DNA of 64,000 nucleotides from Porpolomopsis calyptriformis. Lineage: Eukaryota; Basidiomycota; Agaricomycetes; Agaricales; Hygrophoraceae. The DNA lies in assembly GCA_951640195.1 (NCBI GenBank), contig OX621171.1:992001-1056000 (forward strand), in the 5' to 3' direction. Under the pieces are notes generated by a model that was not told the DNA's origin, did not search any database, and worked only from the letters and a program-made list of their open reading frames with translations. Positions 1 to 9,973 of this stretch are shown here, in pieces. Numbering within the stretch: position 1 is the first letter of the stretch; each line of letters starts with the position of its first letter. The translations under genes were made by a program, and so were the position numbers.

Positions 1-2172
1 TTGCTTTGAGAGTGGAGGCCCTTTTGTAGAATGCCGCAAAATCATTCTGTGGGAAAGGTCCATGTTGACCATGAAGGGCCAGCCGCACGGATATCATTTG
101 GAATGTGTAGGAGTCCATGTATCGTGAGGACACAGGCTGAGAGGCAATCTTCTTGATATTGGTAGTAGTACCTGTCTACATTTTAAATATACGTACTAGG
201 AAGAATAGGGTAACATACATACTCTTCATATAATTCAACCCAGTTGATGACATCCCTCTCCATCTCATCGATCTCTTCTGATGTGAGTTCAAACTGGAGG
301 GTTGTCTTCATGATCTCGACGAGTAGACACAAGTGATCATAGTACTTGTTGTTTTGAAAGCGCCCCTTCAAAACAATTGGGGCAACATACATGAACCAGA
401 ATGCCCAGGCCTCAGCTGTGTAGTGACCTGAGTCCTTGTGGATGTTACCCAGGATGCGTACATACGAGGATGGGATCTCTACAATGGCATTAGCAGTTTC
501 CTCACTGATTTGTGACCATGTTTTTTCAGGGATCAGGTAACATTCTTTACCAACATTGAGTCCTTTGTACATGCCTGTCCAGTGTTTCTTGAGATTGGGG
601 ATTACATTTTCGCAGAATAGATGTATCCATTCCCATGGGAATGATGCTGCATAGTCAATCGATGACACACATTGCAAGATGGGGTGATGTCAGATTCCAT
701 AGTATTTTCCAATGGCCGCCTGATGATTTTTGGTAGCACCAGATTCCCATCTCTTGAGGGATGAGACATGGTGGTTGTGGGTGTGCAATGGGAGTGCACA
801 CGGGTCAATAGATGGTTGAGTTTGGTGATCGACAGCAGGGGTGGTAAGAGGGACATAATAAATCTTGCCTTCACCTGTAATATTCCGTACACCTTTAATA
901 GTACAGGAGCAGCATGGGCAATATGCATTGTGCCCTCTCAAACCTAACATCTTCTCAATTGCTACGATGTCGCCATGTTCAAGAATGGTGTACGAATGTA
1001 GCGAGAATAGGCTTTGAGTGCTGGCATCAAATGTTCGAACACCTAAAGCCAGCAGTGCGCATTCGTCTTCAAAAGGTGCCAGGAATGATGCAAGATCTTT
1101 TGGTTTGTAGATAAGGCCCAAGCAGAGGAGATTCATGTAGTGATTGCGAATCTCAGGTGGGAGGTTGTAGTTGACAAGAAGGATGGGCATCGCAGAGGGA
1201 CTATTCCTTCACTGTTTGAATATAAGGTAACCATCAAGTGAAAGGGCAAGCGCGATGTCATGTTTGCCTGAAAAAAATTTATAAGGATGTTCTACACCAT
1301 CAACCACAACCTGGCACTTCAGGAGCTGATGGTAGTGGGTACTGTCGAAAACATCACCAATTTGATTGGGTTGGTGTGGATACGTATGTCGATATAAGAG
1401 TTTGTCGATTATGTGTTTGCTTTGGAAGAAACACTGCAGCCGAGGGATGACTGGAATATATGAAAATACTTGTCGTGGTTTGCGGTTGGAGGTGTACCGA
1501 CTAGTATGACAGAATGGACAATCCTCTCATAGCTCGTACTTTCTAGTGTAAGCGATGCAAAAGTTCCTGCAGCAATCGATCCTAATTGGTTCTATACCAG
1601 CAAGAATGGCAATTCGATGGATCATTACCCACTCCGAATTGATGGGACACTTGCACTGGAAAGTATGGCAAACTTGATTGAAGGTATGCTGAGGCATGTT
1701 GCTGAACATCTTGAGTTTAAAGGCCCAGATGTTGTCTCGGTCTTAATCACTAATGATATTGTTTCCTACAAAATATAGTTCATATGGATGTTTAATCATG
1801 AATGAAGTGTGACTCACTGACATTCCACAAGTTAGTCTCATGTGCAGGACCCAACATATCCCTCAACACCTCGTGCATCTCCTCAAGCATGTGTTGGTTC
1901 ACATTGAGTTCCCCGGTCTCAGAATTTATCTCGTCCTCGAAATCGCTGGTCTTTGGGGACAGGTAAGCCTCGCTCTCATTGGATATATCTTCCTCTATGT
2001 CTGATGGTATGGTCGCTCCTCCAGGGCTTAATTTGCGATATAAGACTTGACGATCTGAGGCTTCGCTAATCGAGTCGGCAATCAATTTACTTCCAGAGAT
2101 GGAATCAGATGATAAGATAGTATTTTCATCTGCTGTTGTGTAGTGCTTAAGATGAGTTGAGTAGGCAAGCAC
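1..2172 (-). pseudogene. Tnp2-type (CACTA/EnSpm) transposase, copy 1, decayed and cut by the window edge
   Basis: Transposase for a cut-and-paste DNA transposon of the CACTA group. Read from 2172 leftward, the pieces follow the usual order of fungal Tnp2 proteins. An acidic N-terminal region (2172-1792) ends in EEMHEVLRDMLGPA. A short block (1709-1527) carries MFSNMPQHTF and a Cys pair (DCCRNFC). The central domain (1190-690) has VNYNLPPEIRNHY, GLRGHNAYCPCCSC and YYVPL. The next domain (677-183) has FPWEWIHLFCENVIPNL, AEAWAFWFMYVAP and a TSEEIDEME helix. Weak similarity continues to base 1 (GQHG followed by PFPQNDF). Frames change between about 1200 and 1527 and a stop lies near 680, so the gene is not functional. 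I infer one ancestral gene from the order of the pieces. The N-terminus is divergent with the plus-strand gene that begins near 2157. Confidence 0.8.
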
Positions 2173-5100
2173 CTTGTTGCACTCAGGATGACAGCAACAT
2201 CATTTATGATGTCTATGAGTATGAGCCATTAGGCTTTGAGGGAACTAGCAGTAAATGTAGGGAAGTAGATACAAAGTCTGATGTCCAAAAAAAGGAAGAA
2301 CAAATAGAACCAATCAGAACAAAATCCAAAAATGGAGATATTTGATCTAAGCGTCATCGATAAGTCACACTCTACTTCCTCCTCTGCCCCTATCATCATG
2401 GCCCATTTGTCCATGAAGAAAACGAAACCCAGCAAACTCAATTCACTCAGTGAAAATGTGAGCAATCTTCACAAGGAAATCCATGCTTTACAATGTAAGT
2501 ATTTATTTATTCACCGCAAAATTGCCATTGATAAGGCATATAGGCAAAGCCAAAGCATCCCAACAAGTGATGGCACAAAACATTGTGTCTCGCAAGTTAA
2601 TACCAAGGCCAAAAGGATTGGCTGGCCATGCACCACCTCTAGGGTACAACCTACAAGATGTTATGGGTTTGGCTGAAAATCAGGCAAGATACAACAAGAT
2701 CGCAGTGAGTGGTATTATAATCGACTGCAGAGACTCACCAATTACTGTATAAAGGCTATCTGTCAAGACCTCATTATAAAATACCTTGATCCAATGAAGA
2801 CAATCATGGATCAAAGTCAATTGCATGTAGCTAAGCTCATTTCGCTGGTAAGCAATAAAATCACATTCCACACTATATGTCTATCTAATATTAATCTAGG
2901 TACAGGAAGAACATCCATTCCTTGCCAAATATGCTGATGGTTGGCCAATCCGTGATTTTTTCAGCCGTTTCCTTCACAATCATGTGGCCCGTAGGAAAAA
3001 GATGTGTGCAATTGACATTGATGTGAGTTGTGAGGACTAAATAATCAATACTTATCATTTGCTTTGCAGGATGACAAGTCTGAGCCTGAGGAAGTTGACG
3101 TTGGCATGGGAGCCAACTCAGATGAGGAAATGGCAACAGAGTCCAACAGCAATTGATTATCCGAGATGGATCTATTCAAAAACCGATCACTCCCAGTAAG
3201 ATTAAATCTATTTCTTTCGAAATATCATCTGATTATGTGCAAAGCAGCATCAAAAAGGAAAGGCTGTCCAAAGTAAGGCTATTGCCTCTGGGGGAAAGAG
3301 CCAGGCCAGTGTGAAAGCAGCCGTAGCCAAGAACCACAAGCATTCGACTATTGGTGGAAATCCGCCTCTGAAGAAATGCTGCATCGATGAATGGGAAGCC
3401 CTCATGAAATATATCCTTGGTGATGAAGGTGAGGAAGACAACTAGATGATGCCTAGCAATGAAGAACCGAATCATGAAGACGAGTCTGGCAATGAATATG
3501 TGCCAAGTGAAGACGAGGAACTCAGAGTTGAACAGGAGGAAGAAAACTTACCACCACAAAAGACTACCAAAGTAGTCAAGTCCTTAGCTACCACTAAGAC
3601 ATCTTCCAGGATGGCTACCGCAACTCCAGCAGCAAAAACCAAAGCTCCAGCAAAGGTGACGACCACTATGGGAAAGGTGAAGGCAACTACAGCTGCAAAG
3701 CTTTCGATGACAACTGTAACACCAAAGGCAACTACTCCTATGAAAGTAACCACCACTGCAAAGATGAAGGAAACTATGGCAAAGATCCCCACTAGGACCA
3801 TTGTTCATCCTGGAACACTGATTAATAACAAGGCTCCTGCCAAGACGATTGATAGAGTTGCCCCTAAACCTGCTCGCAAGATGAAGAAAACTGCTGTAAC
3901 AACTCCTAAGGCACCTTGTAAGACACGGAAAGTGAATGGAGCAGCTGCAAACACTGAAGATGCTCTGTCAGAGGTAAGCTCTTGGATCAATGATATTGGA
4001 TACTGACTAGGATTCTGTAGGCAGGTAATAATAGTGATCAGATACGTCACACATTCTGTATAATGAATTCTACAACTAATCGATCATTGTAGGATGATGA
4101 TGAACTTGCCAGTGTCATGGTTCCATCCATCTGTCTAGAAGAAGATTGCGATGACAAGATCCTTACTCCCGACAGAGCCCTCTTGTTTCTTTTCAAAACT
4201 TATCATGACCTTATCCGCTGCAATGGAGCCAATTCAGGTGTGTGCCTCAGACATCGAATGACCATCTGCCTTTCCATCAAGCAGGCACACAAGGGACTTG
4301 AAGCTCGCGCGCACGCAGACCAACAGGGTTGGCCAACCAATATTGACTTTAAAGCTTTGCCAGATCGCATCCTTCCACTGAAGGATGCTCTTCATCATCT
4401 CATGTTCAGGGAGGGCCTGAAATCCAATAACCTCATACAACAGCAGTTCAACAAAGACATTGCCACGAAATACCCTAGGGGATGAGGCTTTGAGAAGTTC
4501 GCTGATGAGACTATACCACCAGGGCTGATCGCGGATAATGCATGGCCTGGATAGTGAGTAATATCTTTATTCATTCATCCGGTTTCTACTTTTACATCAA
4601 TAGCTTTGGACCAAAGGGTGCTGCTGTCATACAGAGCACCTTATATCACTTTTTCAATCCATTCACCACCACCAGTGATGCAATCAAACCACTCAAGTAC
4701 ACAGCATACGTCGCCTATGTCCTTATGCCCTATGTCGCCCACCTTCTTATCTCTGAAGACCTTGGGTGCCCTGCTAAAGAAGCCTATCAAATCATGCTCG
4801 AGAGCAGGGATACAGGTGCTAAAATACACAGTGAAGACAATGAGGAACTTGAAGAAATTATTAACTACAATAACTGTTTGGCTCGCAAGGAACACACTCA
4901 AAGCCAGGCGAGTATGAATAGCCAATCTGTGAGTGGTACTGGGTGCCTACTCCTGAGGATGATCAAGGTGAGGGCCAGTTGAACAGCTCCATTTATCATT
5001 ACTTTCTGTATCTGATTGCTTGCAGCCTGGGTTGAAGACCTCATCAAAGACCTCTTAGGCATATCAAACCCCATTCGGTGCCAGCTATATGCCTTTTTAC

Positions 5101-5300
5101 TTGCTTTCATCGCTTGCTCTCAAATTTCTGTTGGCTGGATTTTCTTCACGCTCAAACCTGGGTTCCAGCTTTTTGGACCATTCTTGACTTCTCTGGCAAG
5201 CTTCAAGTCCTCTCATTGTTCCTCAGTATCAACAGTAGTAAAGATAAAAATGCAATTATGTTATTTAAATTCATTGATGTACTATGTACAATGCAATGAC
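2157..5300 (+). pseudogene. Unknown multi-exon fungal gene, probably decayed
   Basis: No named domain recognised. Coding-like blocks separated by GT-AG introns run along the plus strand. About 2580-2700 encodes a piece with RPKGLAGHAPPLGYNLQD. About 2898-3030 has EEHPFLAKYADGWPIRDFF followed by basic residues. 3446-4006 is an acidic stretch followed by a long Lys/Ala/Thr/Pro-rich low-complexity tail resembling histone H1 tails. 4117-4485 and 4542-4982 are more ordered (ILPLKDALHHLMF; LKYTAYVAYVLMPYVAHLL). The GYNLQ...MGL and AWPIRD-like signatures resemble anonymous agaricomycete proteins I have seen, not a characterised family. Stops near 3155 and 4485 fall where no clean intron is obvious, so I call it broken. 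It starts head-to-head with the Tnp2 remnant and could be an accessory gene of that transposon. That link is inference only. Confidence 0.4.
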
Positions 5301-5317
5301 TATGTGCATACAATACA

Positions 5318-5595
5318 GTGACCATTCATTGAGAATTCAGTGAGTGAAGCAACACAAAGTAGTGACTGGTTGTCGGAAAACCAGCATGTCCTAGTCAAGT
5401 TTACAGCTGTTTTTTGTTGACTTTTCAGCATCAGAATCACTGCTTTTCAAACAGCAAAATGAGACATTCAGTGATTCTTTGTCACTACTTTTCATTAACA
5501 TTTTTCCATAACTTCACTTAAAAGTAGTGATCTGGGTGAATGACTTTCAGTGATTTTTTTAGTTTATATCAGTGATTTCACTTCCCATAGTGAAC
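5318..5595. repeat. Cluster of AGTGA/TCACT pentamers with a short inverted repeat
   Basis: About 13 copies of AGTGA or its complement lie in 280 bp, where roughly 0.5 would be expected by chance. A perfect 10-bp inverted pair CACTACTTTT / AAAAGTAGTG sits at 5483-5492 and 5521-5530. Dense short subterminal repeats of this kind are typical transposase-binding regions of CACTA and some other DNA transposons. No matching second end was found nearby. Confidence 0.55.
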
Positions 5596-5801
5596 TTCGC
5601 AGGCAAATATCTGGTTTTTCTTAATAGTCTAGCAGAGCACAATGACGCCCATGCTAGCTTTTCTCTCACCATCAGGATGCTCCTTTTGATTGGCATTGCC
5701 GGTGCAATGTATTCCAATATTGACGATTGGGACAAAGGTATGAAATGTGGATTGAATTTGGCTTGAGGCAAAGGAGACTCACTGCTTTGCCTTAGTCTTT
5801 A

Positions 5802-6471
5802 GAGTGCATTTGGTACACAATTGCTGCGTGACAACTCTGTTGCAAAATCCCAATCTCATACCCTCAAGATTGCGACAGAGTTTTGTGAAGTTGAGAATGA
5901 GTGTGTAACTACTGAATGCAATCAATTCTTTTTTTGAGACTATGCATCATGGAGTCTGACCACACCCTTTGCACTACCTCCTGAGACTGTCTCACTTCCA
6001 GCTAAGGCAGCCTCGCAAACAGTCCACACAATAGGCTTTGGGTTGTTGTCTCCCCAGTGACCTTTGATCTTCTCTTGAGCCAAGGTTTGAACAAGGAGGG
6101 CTTCTTGGATGGAATTCCATTTTGTCACATTCTTATCTTTGTTGTTGCCTATTTGAACTGAGCAATAGGAATTCAAAATGAAGGCATGAAATGAAATGAT
6201 ACAAAGAAAATAAGGAGTGAAGACCCAGAGAGCAAGACAAACGTGTAATCGGGTATGAGTGGTGGTGGGAAAGGCCAATGCAACAAGATTTCTCAAATCC
6301 ATCGAGGTCAGACCTCGACAGATTTCTCACAGCAAAATCTCTTGGAATCTCTATCTCAAAGGTTTGCAGCAGAGGTTGCCAAACAGTCCTCTGTCACATT
6401 TTGACAATCCAAGATTGAGATATTTTTTTTGGCTAGGGTTGTCATGCAGCAATTGTGTACTGAATGCACTC
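5802..6471. mobile_element. PIF/Harbinger-like element with TTA target duplication, 670 bp
   Basis: Inverted ends of about 38 bp match at all but about five positions: GAGTGCATTTGGTACACAAT on the left and GAGTGCATTCAGTACACAAT read inward from the right end (6471). The element is flanked by TTA at 5799-5801 and 6472-6474. Three-base TWA duplications and ends of the GAGTG...TTTGGTA kind are typical of PIF/Harbinger and Tourist elements. It carries a fragment coding for a Myb/SANT-like domain and no DDE transposase, so it is a non-autonomous deletion derivative. Confidence 0.75.
5940..6190 (-). pseudogene. Myb/SANT-like DNA-binding domain fragment inside the PIF/Harbinger element
   Basis: The minus-strand reading frame includes KWNSIQEALLVQTLAQEKIK, then PIVWTVCEAALAGSE and SGGSAKGVV. 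The pattern W-x-x-x-x-(E/D)-x-x-L-(V/L)-x-x-L, followed by VW-T-x-C-x-x-A-L-x-G-S-E and SGG-x-AK, is the fungal Myb/SANT-like domain. PIF/Harbinger transposons encode such a protein as their second gene, where it helps the transposase bind the ends and enter the nucleus. Here the first W of the domain is preceded by a lysine-rich run and no clear start remains. The coding piece lies wholly between the inverted ends. Confidence 0.6.
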
Positions 6472-6474
6472 TTA

Positions 6475-6840
6475 ACTTTTGGGAACCTTTACATTTTCTC
6501 AATTGCGACACAGGGTTTCAAACTTGGGAATTATCTCCAGCTCGTGCTCTTTGAAGCTGGGCCTACATCATTCTCCACTTGCTGCCCACTTGAATTGCCT
6601 CTATGCTCTTTGGGAGTACTAAGTCAGATGCAATTCTCCCTAGGCTCCACATAATGTTGGATCATAGCGACCATCTTTTTTTGCTGTACGAATATCTTTA
6701 GCCATCATATCCAATATAGCTGAAGTTTGTTTCTATCAAACCATGCAGCGAAAATTTAACAGGAGGGTTGGCTGCTATCTTTTCTTCATGCTACTGTTCA
6801 GCCCCAGCTGCCTATTTAGAGGCAATATCTTATTCCACTT
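6475..6840. other. Spacer without recognised gene
   Basis: AT-rich sequence between the PIF/Harbinger element and the next Tnp2 remnant. An open frame at 6259-6654 runs across the element's right end and shows no domain. I see nothing else in it. Confidence 0.5.
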
Positions 6841-6844
6841 ATAG

Positions 6845-7690
6845 TCAACCATGCACAAGGAAGTGGGAGTTCAGAACACCACACCAGATGTATGAGATGC
6901 TATGTTTCACATGAGCCAGCAAGGTGTTCCCAATAGTAATTGCTCTATCAGTACTATTAATCAGCTTCATACTCTCTACTATAGTTATAGCAGATATGCA
7001 AAGTCTCCATGATAAGCTGCTGAAGATTGTTGCTTTGCAGATTCCAGTAGCTTTGTGGCAAGCATTAAACTGGGCCATGTTTGGGGACTGTTCAATATAT
7101 TGCAAGTCCTTCTTGTATTGATCAGGGCAACTTGTAGTTTCCATGATATCATTTAGTGGAAAGTCATCATGGTTGTATCCAACCACAATGTAGCCATTGG
7201 GCTTGAGTCAAGCAGGGTAATAGTGGGGAAGGTTGGGTTTGTGACAGCCTGGAAGTGTGCAGTAGAGCTTACACCCTTGTTTACCATAATAACTAACTAA
7301 CCCACTGATTGCAGCCATGCCAAGAACATTAGCATAGCTTAGTAAGAACAATATGTCCAATGTGAACATCTGATCAAGTTGAGTATCCCAGAGCTAGAGT
7401 CCTTCATTCTGGATAGCTGACAGATGATGTAGACTAGGGAATAAGAAGGAGCCAAGATTCTTGGAAGGATTTGGGCCTGGAATGAAGCTGCCAAGAAGTA
7501 TATACTTTTTCTTGTAACACATGTTGGGAGTGTGGTCAACAACTACCCAGATGTATATCCAGGTATCAGAAGCGTTAGAATGATACAGTTGTATGCCATT
7601 GATCAACAGCAAGAGAAACCATACCACCTAACTTGAGTTGATTCTCAATAACAGCTTCAAGATAGTCACTCCCACAGATAATGTCATTAT
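6845..7690 (-). pseudogene. Tnp2-type transposase, copy 2, fragment
   Basis: On the minus strand three pieces match, in order, the intact-looking Tnp2 protein at 61-63.6 kb of this window. The first (about 7690-7575) reads YNDIICGSDYLEAV and aligns with YDDILCGADYLSAV. The second (7627-7394) reads DTWIYIWVVVDHTPNMCYKK then GSFIPGPNPSKNLGSFLFPS, aligning with WIYIWVIVDHSPDIRYKK and GGFIPGPKKPKNLDSFLFPG. The third (7186-6845) reads GYNHDDFPLND...QYKKDLQYIE then KATGICKATIFSSL. Frames change between pieces, and both the N-terminal and C-terminal thirds are missing. This belongs to the same branch as copy 3 rather than copy 1. Confidence 0.75.
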
Positions 7691-8370
7691 ACACCTCCAG
7701 ATTACCCCCATTCTGCTCTAGTTTATCTAGCTTTCTCTTCTTTTCTTTTCTTTTTTCCCTTTCTTCTCTTCTCCTCCTCTTCCCTTGGCTTACACCAACC
7801 CATCCTCCTCTTCTCACTCATCAATATTACCCCCCATTCTCTGTCTCCCCTACTCACTCATTCTACCTTCTCAGTCTGGGTTGTTACCTATTTACTTCTC
7901 TATATACCTTACTTACTCACTACTTGTTTACCTGTCTACATACCTTACTTACTCTCCTTCCCTTTCAGTCTCTTGCATTCTAGGTTCTGGGTTCTAGGTT
8001 CTACATTCTACCTTTTACTCTTTTGCATTCTGCATTCTTCATTCTACCTTTCACTCTCTTGTATTCTGTGTTCTAAGTTATCTCCTCTACTTTTATCTTC
8101 TACTTGTATTCTACACATCTATACACCCTTCTCTATCAATCATCATTTCATTTTATTCTGACTTTTACCTACTTTCTCTCTTGCATTCTACATTCTGCAT
8201 TACTATCTGTTGCATTATTATTATTATTATTATTATTACCATCATCTCATGTATATTGCATATACTATATATCATATGTCTTGTATATTATCTGTATATT
8301 CCAACTGTGATATATGTACTACATATATGCTATGTATATTGTATATGCTATATATACAAGGGAAGTACTA
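7690..8370. repeat. Low-complexity tract: pyrimidine-rich, CATTCT-type repeats, (ATT)n, TATA-rich
   Basis: From about 7728 the plus strand is almost pure C/T. From about 7970 to 8210 degenerate units around TTGCATTCT and CTACCTTTTACTC recur. An (ATT) microsatellite of about eight units lies near 8216-8240, followed by TATA/TGTATAT-rich DNA to 8360. Several open frames cross this tract, but their composition follows the repeats and I do not regard them as genes. Confidence 0.7.
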
Positions 8371-8880
8371 ACTTTATCAGCAAGATTGCTCATTTGTGGG
8401 GATGGACAGTTTCATGCAATGTGTCTATAGCCTTGCCAGTTGTAGTAGTGGACATCCACATTGCATCTTTGCTCCTTTCATCCATAGCAGCTTTATTGGG
8501 GGGAAGCATATAGGATGGTGCCTTCAGCATCTGAGGGCAGACTAGATTTTATAACAGTACTTTCTTGCTGGTGGGTGACTTGTTGGGCAGCTCTGAGCTG
8601 GTAGGCTTCCTCATTGAGGAGACAGGTAATTACTGTGTTGACCTTAAGTTGGTCTGGTGGGGTAGTATTGAGAGAAATCATAAACAATGAATACAAATCA
8701 GGGAGACCCTGTGTGAGCATGATGATGAGATCAATGTTATGCACTTTGAAGTTGGCAGCTTCAAGTTCAAAGGCAATGTGTCAGACACTTGCAATCTAAG
8801 CTTGCATGCATTGGGAGTTTTAGTGAAGAAGTAGTGGTGCATTCACAAAAGCATTCCAAAGCCTTGGGAGTAATGGAAAA
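8370..8880 (-). pseudogene. Ty1/copia gag (UBN2-type) fragment
   Basis: The minus strand reads NIDLIIMLTQGLPDLYSLFM, then ISLNTTPPDQLKVNTVITCL and LLNEEAYQLRAA. This is the pattern of copia-type Gag polyproteins (LI..LT.GLP..Y..F..SL..TP.DQL....VI..LLNEE), the capsid-forming region. Upstream residues (FELEAANFKVH) fit the linker before that segment. No protease, integrase or reverse transcriptase follows and no LTR was found, so this is a short relic. Confidence 0.6.
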
Positions 8881-8956
8881 GTTTGAGATTGTCCTAGATC
8901 TTCTTTGGGTCATTATATCATATGTGGGGGAGCTAGGAGTTTTTGATGTATAGTAG

Positions 8957-9180
8957 GATGTTACAGAATGTTACAAGATGTTACAAGATGTTACAGAATG
9001 TTATAAGATGTTACAAGATGTTACAGAATATTATAAGATGTTACAAGATGTTACAAAATGTTACAAGTTGTTACAGAATGTTATCTAGGATCCAATCCCA
9101 GTATTCCAGGTTACAGGATGTTACAAATTGTTGCACATTGTTACAGAATATTATCTGGGATCCAATCCCAGCATTCTAGG
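8957..9180. repeat. 10-bp minisatellite (AGATGTTACA family) with duplicated flank
   Basis: Units of AGATGTTACA or GAATGTTACA repeat about eleven times from 8957, with point variants. A flank containing GGATCCAATCCCAG then recurs at about 9090 and 9160, so a unit of roughly 70 bp including part of the array was duplicated. An open frame runs through it only because 30-bp triplets keep phase. Confidence 0.75.
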
Positions 9181-9359
9181 TTATAGGGGGCCTTGTTTTA
9201 TTATGTTGTGCTAATTTTATAATTTTTCCTTTTTTGGGAAATCCCAGTATTACACTGTCTTGATTATGTAATCAACTCCCTAATCCCCAATTTCCAGCCA
9301 ATTCCCTCCAAAATTGAGTCTGGGAGGAGGGCCTTTATTCACTCCTAGCTATAATCTCC

Positions 9360-9575
9360 TACCTTGTTACAACTGTAGTTGCAAGTCTTTTCATTAATCA
9401 CAAGGCAGGCTTGTAAGCTTAGTAAATCTAGAAGGATCTCAAAGAAGTTTCTAACTGGAACATCTTCAAAGAGTGTGATGATTCCTTCACTCAATAGTTT
9501 AAGTTCTATTAGAAAGTTCTGTTAATGGTTGAATCCATATTGTGCCTCTGCTGAGAGTTTTAGGAATGTAGGCAT
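9360..9575 (-). pseudogene. Gene G of module F, copy F1 (broken)
   Basis: From the ATG at 9575 the minus strand encodes MPTFLKLSAEAQYGFNH, a TAA stop, then QNFLIELK...EGIITLFEDVPVRNFF and KTCNYSC. It is clearly homologous to the uninterrupted 85-codon frame at 26266-26523 inside element D. Homology ends at the sequence after TACAACTGTAGTTG (about 9360), where the two copies diverge. Function unknown. The gene reads away from the zf gene and shares its upstream region, which was later split by element A. Confidence 0.6.
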
Positions 9576-9593
9576 AGACTTTCTGATGGTTGT

Positions 9594-9961
9594 TGTCATG
9601 GATACTTTTTTCATTTTCCTTTTAGTCATACTTGATTAGTCTCTGTTCTGTTTACCCTTCCATTTTACCATTTTATATATAGAGACTGATCACATGTATT
9701 TCCATTCTGACTCTTCATGAGTCACATTCCGCTTCCACCATTCTTTTCATGACTCTTCACTAGTCACATTCCGGATTCCACTTTGTAATCGTCCTTGCAA
9801 CTGACTCATGGCGACTCAGGTAGTCAGTATATAAAGCCTGACCTCTAGTTAGTAGGTTAAGTTTGATTCCTAGTTAGCTCCCCCACTCTTTAGTCAAATC
9901 TCTATTCTTTATCAGCTCCTCCAATGCAAGAAGTAAAACTTTCAACTACTGAATCATTCCA
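9594..9961 (+). repeat. 5' LTR of element A
   Basis: Pairs with 15930-16297 at a constant offset of 6336 bp over its full length. Contains TATATAAA at 9828-9835. Its last bases (TTCCA) differ from the 3' copy (TAACA). The end point is set by equal length and by comparison with element B. Confidence 0.9.
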
Positions 9962-9973
9962 AGAATCAAACTT
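9828..9973 (+). promoter_or_regulatory. Promoter, RNA 5' end and self-priming site of element A
   Basis: TATATAAA (9828-9835) is followed 24 nt later by AAGTTTGATTC at 9859-9869, the expected place for transcription to begin. One base after the LTR, at 9963-9973, lies GAATCAAACTT, its exact reverse complement over 11 nt. No TGG-type tRNA primer site is present. This is the arrangement of Tf1-like self-primed elements, in which the RNA 5' end folds back onto the primer-binding site. The start of transcription is predicted, not shown. Confidence 0.75.

Noticed and set aside
3472..3808. Minus-strand hydrophobic frame (VAVVVTFIGVVAFGV-like) resembling a membrane protein
   Set aside because: It is the exact antisense of the Lys/Ala/Thr-rich coding tail on the plus strand; GCC/ACC/AAG codons read backward give Val/Ala/Phe.
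7681..8310. Ser/Leu/Tyr/Phe-rich plus-strand frames resembling membrane proteins
   Set aside because: Composition simply follows the C/T-rich and CATTCT repeat tract.
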